Assembly: GCA_021797825.1 (NCBI GenBank)
Contig: JAJZZA010000002.1
Location: 1-64,000, forward strand
Direction of reading: 5' to 3'
DNA from: Bacillota bacterium
Lineage (GTDB): Bacteria > Bacillota > Sulfobacillia > Sulfobacillales > Sulfobacillaceae
Length of the DNA stretch: 64,000 nucleotides
Of the stretch, positions 58,357 to 64,000 are shown one piece after another; the first letter of the stretch is position 1, and each line of letters begins with the position of its first letter. Below the pieces are notes generated by a model that saw only the letters and a list, made by a program, of their open reading frames with translations, had not been told where the DNA came from and searched no databases. Position numbers and translations under genes: made by a program.

Positions 58357-59414
58357 TCGATCCCTTTCAACAATATGAATACAGCGCGGCGCTGCATGTT
58401 CACTCCACCTTGTCCGATGGCTCGGGATCCCCACAGGAGATCATTCAGGCGGCGGTGGGGGCAGGGGTTGATGTGCTCTGGCTTACGGACCATGATACCT
58501 TGGGTGCTCGTCGGTTCCCCGGAGAAGGATATTACGGACATACCTTGTTTTTGGTGGGGGCGGAATTGTCGCCCCGGCAAAACCATGTGCTCGCCCTGGG
58601 AACCGAGCGGCTGCCGGCGTCAACCGGAGATTGGTGTGATATGGTTGCCTCCGTAGTCCGGGCGGGCGGATTGGTATTTGTCGCGCATCCGGACGACCCC
58701 GGCAACCGCTTTCTGAAAATACCGTCGTACCGGTGGACCGTGCGCGACCGCTGCCCGGTTATGGGCTTGGAAATTTGGAATCATTTGTCGCAGTGGTCCA
58801 GCGGCATTACCGGGGTGCTGTCTGCTCTCCGGGCGGTCGCGCAACCCAGCCGCAATTTAAAGGAGGCCCCTCGGGAGACGCTGCGCGAATGGGACCGCTT
58901 GGGTTCGTCCCGCCGGGTGGTCGGCATTGGCGGAGTCGACGCGCACGCTGTGAGGATTGGCCGCTGGCCGTTAGTCGTCACCGTCTTCCCGTATCGGGTG
59001 TTGTTTCGGACGCTGCGGACCCATATTTACACGCGGGCCTCCCTGACCGGGGATTGGCAGCGGGATCTGTCGATGCTGCTCGCGGCGCTAGCGGCCGGCT
59101 CCGCCAGCATCGTCAACCTCCGCGAGGGACACGAGAAGGGATTTCGGTTTTGGGCGGAGACGGGGGACCTCCGCTGGCCAATGGGCGCCGAGACCACATG
59201 GGCCCCGGGGATGCGGCTTCGCGGTCTTAGTCCGGTGGCGGCGATGTGGGACATTTTTTGTGACGGGCGCCTGATGGGCACGCAGCAGGGGACGCTGCTG
59301 GATCTAGCCGCGCCGGCGGCCGGCGTCTGGCGGGTGGCGTTAAGGCGCGACGCCAACTCGCCCAGGGTTTGGATCTACAGCAACCCGATCTATCTGCGAG
59401 CGGCAACCGTCTAG
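58353..59414 (+). CDS. PHP-domain metal-dependent phosphoesterase
   Basis: A 353-residue protein with a PHP domain: ALHVHSTLSDGSGSPQEII (His-X-His metal pair), WLTDHDTLGA, VGAELSPRQ, FVAHPDDPG and IGGVDAHAV holding the final ligands. The C-terminal ~110 residues form a beta-rich domain that could bind carbohydrate or lipid. Substrate unknown. The 3' end overlaps the convergent hypothetical gene by 4 bp. Confidence 0.85.
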   Translation: MIDPFQQYEYSAALHVHSTLSDGSGSPQEIIQAAVGAGVDVLWLTDHDTLGARRFPGEGYYGHTLFLVGAELSPRQNHVLALGTERLPASTGDWCDMVASVVRAGGLVFVAHPDDPGNRFLKIPSYRWTVRDRCPVMGLEIWNHLSQWSSGITGVLSALRAVAQPSRNLKEAPRETLREWDRLGSSRRVVGIGGVDAHAVRIGRWPLVVTVFPYRVLFRTLRTHIYTRASLTGDWQRDLSMLLAALAAGSASIVNLREGHEKGFRFWAETGDLRWPMGAETTWAPGMRLRGLSPVAAMWDIFCDGRLMGTQQGTLLDLAAPAAGVWRVALRRDANSPRVWIYSNPIYLRAATV

Positions 59415-59740
59415 AGGCGTCCGCCAAATTGCTTGACTTGGGCCATGACATCCGCGTAGCGGTCGGCCGCCACGGTGGCGGATAATTGCCAGCGGTGGGT
59501 TATGACCAGTGCCGTGCGGGTTGCTGACGAAGACAGCGTCCAATCGTCGCCCGGGGCGGATTGCTCGAGTTGGGCAATTCCCCAGTTGGCCTGAGGGCCA
59601 TCTGGCGGATGGTCGGGCGCGACAGAGGTTTGCCGACTGACGCGGACCATCTCGAATCCCTGTGCACGCAAGGCCTGTTGGCAGGCGTGGGCGGCGCCGT
59701 CGACAGCAAAATAGGCCACAATCTCGCATTCCCCAAGCAT
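59411..59740 (-). CDS. hypothetical protein
   Basis: A 109-residue soluble protein, MLGECEIVAYFAVDGAAHAC at the N-terminus, of alternating strand/helix pattern resembling small ferredoxin-like or stress-protein folds. I recognise no family. GGAGG lies 7 nt before ATG 59740. It is convergent with the PHP gene and divergent from the helicase gene. Confidence 0.65.
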   Translation of the reverse strand: MLGECEIVAYFAVDGAAHACQQALRAQGFEMVRVSRQTSVAPDHPPDGPQANWGIAQLEQSAPGDDWTLSSSATRTALVITHRWQLSATVAADRYADVMAQVKQFGGRL

Positions 59741-59872
59741 CGGCAATCCTCCATCCCCGGTCCGCGGCCGGTTGCGGTATAGTAGTCACGCAGATAGGAT
59801 GCCTCCTTGCCCGGCAAACATGTGGGATGGCCCAGAAAGTGGCGAAGTCAAATCGTGCGCGAGCCGGAATGT

Positions 59873-62587
59873 ATGCAACCGTGGACCTCGTTCGTCGTGG
59901 TCGATTGTGAAACCACTGGGCTGAATCCGTTGGCGGATGAAATTATTCAACTGGCAATGAGGACATCCGATGGTCGCGTCTATCAGCGATTTTTCAATCC
60001 CGGCCGGCCGGTGCCGGCCGAGATCCTGCGGCTGACCGGCCTCCACGAGGTGGTCTGGAGCGAACAAGCCCACATCCTTGACGTGGTGGACGAGATCGCA
60101 GACTTTTTGCGCGAATCCACGGTGGTCGGGCACAACGTGGCCTTCGACGCGGCATTTCTGCGCCGGTACGGTATCGCGCTCCCGCGTACGGTCGACACGC
60201 TGGAATGGGCGCGGTTGGCTTTCCCGGGCCGTAGTGGCTATGCGCTGGGCGACCTGGTTCCCGAACAGGCGGGGCTGCATGATGCCCGCCGGGATGTCGC
60301 GGCAACCTGGACGCTGTTGGCCAAAATTCGGGCAGAGTTGTCCCGCTGGGGAGCCCAAACCCGCCGCGACCTGGCAGCAATCCTGGGACCGGAATGGGCC
60401 TGGTGGGGGCTCGGGGAGGATTCCGGCGGGTTGCTCTCGCCGTTGGATGCGCCGGCGCCGGAACGGCCGCCGGGCGAGCGTCCGGGTCCGCTGGCCGTGG
60501 CGATTGCGGCGGAGACGTGGCTTGAGCAGCGGGTGCGGCCAACCTTGCCCCGGTTCGAGGCGCGGTCCGCGCAAAATGAAATGTTGCACGGGGTCGACCA
60601 CGCCATGCAAAACGGCCGCATCATATTGGCGGAAGCCGGCACCGGCACCGGGAAAAGCCTGGCGTATTTGGTCCCCGCGGTCGTGGCCGCGTCCCGCGGG
60701 CAGCGCGTGGTGGTCGCCACCCATACCGTGGCCCTGCAGGAACAGTTGTGGCAAAAAGACTTGCCGCAAGCGGTGCAGGATTTAGCGCTAAATACCAGTC
60801 TGCTCAAGGGACGAGGCCGCTATGTGTGCTTGCAGAAGGCCAATCAGGCCCGAGCAGACGCCGCGGTGCTGGCCGATTCGCGCGAGCAGCGCTGGGCGCT
60901 AGCTCGACTGCTGGCGTTTTTGGCCACGGCCGATGCCGGCGACATCGATGCCTTTCACCCGCGCACTCCCGAAGAGACTCGGTTGTGGCAAGACGTTGTG
61001 GCGGACTGGGACGCGTGCGCGGGTGCGCGGTGTCCTTACGCCGGGCCGTGTTTTATGCGCGGAGCCCGACGCACCGCGGAATCGGCCCACTTAGTGGTGA
61101 CCAACCATGCCCTGGTTGCGGCCGACTTGGGACAACACCGGGTATTGCCGGCCTATGACGTTTTGATTCTGGACGAAGCCCACCACTGGGCCGAAGTGGT
61201 CGAGCGGGTGTTTGGCACCGAATTGGATTTGCACCGCACGCGGACGCAAATGGCCGAGGCCTTCGAATATCGGGCCGGGCTGTTGGCACGGATATCGGCT
61301 TGGCTGATGGGGGAGGCGGCAACCGAATCCGCCCGGGAACTGGCTCGGCAAATGGCCGATGGCCTGGCCTGGTTCTCCGGATATCTGCTGGAGCATACAC
61401 CATCCGGCGAAGGCGGCCGGCAGTCGGTCAGGCTGACCGCGGACGTATTGTCGGCCTGGAGCGACGCGGCGGTGCGCAGGGTGGGGGACATTGCGGACCA
61501 GGCGCAGGCCCTGTCGCTAACCCTGGCCCGGGTGATTGAGACCGCTGAAGCGAGAGGTCTGGATGCCGGCGATCCCATGCACCTGCGGCTTGAGAAATGG
61601 CTCCGGGATAGCAGCGAGCACAGCCAGATTATTAAGCAATGGATGGAGGCGCCCGACACCCGGGTGTGTTGGTGGGAAACCGCCTGGGATCGGGTCGGTG
61701 AAGCCTACGTAACCCTGCGCTCGGCTCCGCTTGACATTGCGCCCTTGCTGGAACGCGTGCTGTGGCCGGAAGTATCCGCGGCGGTGCTGACCTCCGCCAC
61801 TTTGGGCTCGGAGAAGAATTTCGGGTTCTTGCGGCAACGTCTCGGGCTTCCCGCCGCAAGGGTCGTCTCGGCCCGTTGGGACAGCCCCTTTAACGTTCGT
61901 CAGCATGCCCGTTTAATGATTCCCACCGACGCGCCCGATGTCCGCGATCCGGCCTATCTGGACGCGCTCAGTGATTTTGTGGAGAAAGTCGCGGGCATGC
62001 GGCGGGGACGCACCCTGGTGCTCGCTACGTCGCACCGGACGGTGAGCGGACTGGCTTGGCGGGTTCGTGAGGGGTTGGCCGCGCAGGCGATCTCCACCCG
62101 CGCGCAGGGCGTTGATGGATCGGCGCAACGGCTGGTGGCCGAGTTCACCCGCGACCCCCACTCGGTGCTAATCGGTACGCTAAGCTATTGGGAAGGGGTA
62201 GACATTCCGGGGGATGGTTTGGAAGTGGTGATTATCGCCCGACTGCCGTTTCGTTCTCCCGGCGACCCGATGGAGGAAGCCCATGCCGAACGCTTGCAAC
62301 GGCAAGGCGCCTCCCCTTTTTATGGTTGGGCGCTACCGCGGGCGATCCTGCGGTTTCAACAGGGATTCGGCCGATTGTTGCGCACTGTCGACGACCGCGG
62401 GGTTGTGGTCGTGTTTGACGGGCGCGTCCATCCCGGCAAAACCCGTTACGGCCGGCGATTTTTGAAGGCCCTGCCCGAGGTGCCGGTGGTGTCGGGGGCG
62501 GCAAGTGAGCTGATTAACCACATTTCGGATTTTTTCTCGACGGAGCACGATGGGAGGGATCTTTTTGAGAATCCTGCTGACGAATGA
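59873..62587 (+). CDS. dinG: DnaQ-DinG fusion: 3'-5' exonuclease and XPD-like helicase
   Basis: A 904-residue protein. Residues 5-165 are a DnaQ/DEDDh exonuclease: VVDCETTGLNPL, VVGHNVAFDAAFL and GLHDARRDV. The helicase follows: Walker A LAEAGTGTGKSLAY (about 253), ATHTVALQEQL, four cysteines (about 319, 382, 386, 392; YVCLQ ... CAGARCPYAGPC) that can hold an Fe-S cluster as in XPD/E. coli DinG, DEAH (about 433), and the C-terminal GRLLRTVDDRGVVVVFDGRV motif VI. This architecture is standard for Firmicutes DinG, but in Bacillus the Fe-S cysteines are lost; here they are kept. Start ATG 59873 lacks a strong site; TTG 59807 is possible. Confidence 0.92.
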   Translation: MQPWTSFVVVDCETTGLNPLADEIIQLAMRTSDGRVYQRFFNPGRPVPAEILRLTGLHEVVWSEQAHILDVVDEIADFLRESTVVGHNVAFDAAFLRRYGIALPRTVDTLEWARLAFPGRSGYALGDLVPEQAGLHDARRDVAATWTLLAKIRAELSRWGAQTRRDLAAILGPEWAWWGLGEDSGGLLSPLDAPAPERPPGERPGPLAVAIAAETWLEQRVRPTLPRFEARSAQNEMLHGVDHAMQNGRIILAEAGTGTGKSLAYLVPAVVAASRGQRVVVATHTVALQEQLWQKDLPQAVQDLALNTSLLKGRGRYVCLQKANQARADAAVLADSREQRWALARLLAFLATADAGDIDAFHPRTPEETRLWQDVVADWDACAGARCPYAGPCFMRGARRTAESAHLVVTNHALVAADLGQHRVLPAYDVLILDEAHHWAEVVERVFGTELDLHRTRTQMAEAFEYRAGLLARISAWLMGEAATESARELARQMADGLAWFSGYLLEHTPSGEGGRQSVRLTADVLSAWSDAAVRRVGDIADQAQALSLTLARVIETAEARGLDAGDPMHLRLEKWLRDSSEHSQIIKQWMEAPDTRVCWWETAWDRVGEAYVTLRSAPLDIAPLLERVLWPEVSAAVLTSATLGSEKNFGFLRQRLGLPAARVVSARWDSPFNVRQHARLMIPTDAPDVRDPAYLDALSDFVEKVAGMRRGRTLVLATSHRTVSGLAWRVREGLAAQAISTRAQGVDGSAQRLVAEFTRDPHSVLIGTLSYWEGVDIPGDGLEVVIIARLPFRSPGDPMEEAHAERLQRQGASPFYGWALPRAILRFQQGFGRLLRTVDDRGVVVVFDGRVHPGKTRYGRRFLKALPEVPVVSGAASELINHISDFFSTEHDGRDLFENPADE

Positions 62588-63344
62588 CGACGGGATTGAC
62601 GCCCCTGGCATTCAAGCGCTAAGAGAGGTGCTCAACCCGGAGCACGAGCTGTTACTCGCGGCACCATCGGAACAACGGAGCGCTTCCGGCCACGCCATCA
62701 CCATGGGTCGTCCCCTATTGGCCAGGCATTACCGCTATGCTTCCGCCAGTGAAGGCTGGGGAATCGACGGAACCCCGGCGGACTGCGTGCGCATTGGTCT
62801 GGAATTGATGGGGGATGTCCGCCCCGATTTATTGATCTCCGGCATTAACTTCGGAGCCAATTTGGGGCGCGACGTGTTTTACTCGGGGACGGTGTCGGCA
62901 GCGGTGGAGGGCACATTGATGGGAGTTCCGTCGATTGCGGTGTCGTTGGCCTCGCCGGATCCGGCCGGATTTGAATGGACGGCCCGGTTCATACGCTGGT
63001 GGATACGGTTCGGCGAATTTTGCAAACCACCCGCCGGCGTGGTTTACAACGTGAACGTTCCCTCGCTTCGCACCCGCTTGCCGTCGGCCATTCGGTCCGT
63101 CAAACTCGGACAGCGCGAGTACGTGAATCACTGCCGTCGTTCCGACGATACGGGCGATCAGGCCTATTTTTGGCTGACCGGCAGGGTAAGTGAGCGCCGG
63201 GAACCTGACGATACCGACGTGGGAGCGCATCAGCTCGGGTACATCACCCTGACCCCCTTGCACCTTGACTGGACGGCCTATCCGGTCTTGCGCGCAGAGG
63301 ATCTCTGCGGACCCCTGCAACAGCTCCCTGACGGGGCTTTTTAG
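62565..63344 (+). CDS. surE: 5'/3'-nucleotidase SurE
   Basis: A 259-residue stationary-phase nucleotidase. RILLTNDDGIDAPGIQAL carries the Asp-Asp metal pair, AAPSEQRSASGHAIT the Ser/Asn site and LISGINFGANLGRDVFYSGTVSAAVEG the glycine-rich metal loop. TTG 62565 is preferred because GGGAGGGA lies 5 nt upstream and homology starts there; ATG 62550 precedes that site. It overlaps dinG by 23 bp. Confidence 0.93.
   Translation: MRILLTNDDGIDAPGIQALREVLNPEHELLLAAPSEQRSASGHAITMGRPLLARHYRYASASEGWGIDGTPADCVRIGLELMGDVRPDLLISGINFGANLGRDVFYSGTVSAAVEGTLMGVPSIAVSLASPDPAGFEWTARFIRWWIRFGEFCKPPAGVVYNVNVPSLRTRLPSAIRSVKLGQREYVNHCRRSDDTGDQAYFWLTGRVSERREPDDTDVGAHQLGYITLTPLHLDWTAYPVLRAEDLCGPLQQLPDGAF
63322..63342 (+). 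terminator. Rho-independent terminator at the end of surE
   Basis: AGCTCC (63322-63327), loop CTGAC and GGGGCT (63333-63338), with one G-T pair, then TTTTT. The T run overlaps the last codons and stop of surE. Confidence 0.6.
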
Positions 63345-64000
63345 GGGTTTGCAACCCGGGCAACCGCAAGTCATGGTCGTAAGCGCGGGCACGGGCGAGG
63401 TTGCGGACCCCACTCCTTTCCCTGGCATATGGCCAGTCGATTGGGATGCTCTGTCTGGCGACGCGCTCAGTGGCGACCCGACGAGGAACCCGGACGCCCA
63501 TTGCTTCCCGTGTGTGACTCCCTCATATGCTGTTGCGGTCACTCCGCATCCGGACTCTTCCGTGGTGCAGACCGGGGCAGGGTTTCACCTCCAGGAGGGC
63601 TTCAGTCGATTCCTGCGCCTCAACCGTCCGATGCACAGCGCGGAGATCCCATCTTGGCGTACTCGGCCCGGATGCTGCCCGGGCCTGAGCGGGATGCCTG
63701 GCGGCTCCGGTCACCGTGCCTTGACAGCGGGAGAGTGAAACGCCGATCGGTCAGCCCGTACCGTCTGGCAATGGTCTAACCAGGCCCTCAAATCCTGATG
63801 GGGCATCGCCAGCAAATTATCATGATCCGTTACAGTGGAACCTGCCCATTGCCATCATTCGCCAATACGCGCATCTGCCGTCATACGTGGTCATTAAGCA
63901 CCATCCGTCCGCATGCCCCGGATTCCTGCCAGGTGAACGGCTGGGAAGCCGTCTGTCGGGTCTATCCCCGAAAACTGGCGGCCACCCTGGCCCGCAGGAT
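63345..64000. other. gene-poor region to the window end
   Basis: No gene is supported in 63345-63780. From 63780 to the window end one plus-strand frame stays open (candidate ATG at 63798 and 63822, no ribosome site), so a gene or mobile-element fragment may begin here, but nothing in it is recognised. Confidence 0.3.

Noticed and set aside
1-64000. CRISPR array or cas genes
   Set aside because: No regularly spaced direct repeats and no Cas motifs were seen; the only TnpB-like sequences belong to decayed IS200/IS605 elements.

Overview
The window comes from the chromosome of a high-G+C, endospore-forming Firmicute. The gene content and the frequent GTG/TTG starts and 1-4 bp stop/start overlaps are most like Sulfobacillus or a near relative (inference; no 16S rRNA is present). 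The sporulation set is spoIIAA-spoIIAB-sigF, spoVAC-D-Eb-Ea, spmA, spmB, ytfI-ytfJ, a dacF-type carboxypeptidase and spoIVA. Its order broadly follows Bacillus (xerD-deoB-dacF-spoIIA-spoVA-lysA...scpAB...spmAB-rluB...cmk-S1-der-gpsA-spoIVA).

Layout. 1-1453: a broken IS200/IS605 element (truncated tnpB, divergent tnpA). 1724-8755: a lipoprotein, an MFS permease, a fused GlcD-GlcE oxidase, an atypical SDR and an FAH-family enzyme, probably organic or hydroxy-acid metabolism. 9303-18555: alanine dehydrogenase, xerD, deoB, dacF, the sigma-F operon, a dodecin and a reduced spoVA operon. 18745-23365: lysA, trpS, scpA, scpB, ytfI, ytfJ. 23427-27465: a compact end-joining cassette (Ku, separate ligase, separate LigD-type polymerase, SNF2 ATPase). 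27657-34258: thioredoxin-like protein, panC, spmA/spmB in a tail-to-tail overlap, a RidA-like protein, rluB, a nicotinate phosphoribosyltransferase and a SWIM zinc-finger protein. 34301-40628: small zinc protein, aroH, cmk, plsC, S1-repeat protein, membrane protein, der, gpsA. 40910-44828: a globin-like/GAF/EAL protein and spoIVA. 44864-48552 (minus): a dipeptide-type ABC transporter (binding protein and two permeases) with a tRNA-Pro between them. 48553-50773: a long gene-poor region ending in a decayed IS200/IS605 element. 50786-59414: aminotransferase, speD, ndk, phosphoesterase, a purine nucleoside phosphorylase-family gene, ahcY, mtaD, a thioesterase and a PHP protein. 59873-63344: a DnaQ-DinG helicase and surE.

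Functional threads. One is sporulation and spore DNA protection or repair. Another is disposal of S-adenosylmethionine by-products: speD feeds spermidine synthesis, which releases methylthioadenosine; mtaD and the phosphorylase gene look like a deaminate-then-phosphorolyse route; ahcY handles S-adenosylhomocysteine. No CRISPR array, rRNA, prophage or recognised riboswitch was seen. The most unusual items are the end-joining cassette with an SNF2 ATPase, the predicted methylthioinosine route, the globin-like EAL protein, the inverted spmB, and a dodecin within the sigF-spoVA run.
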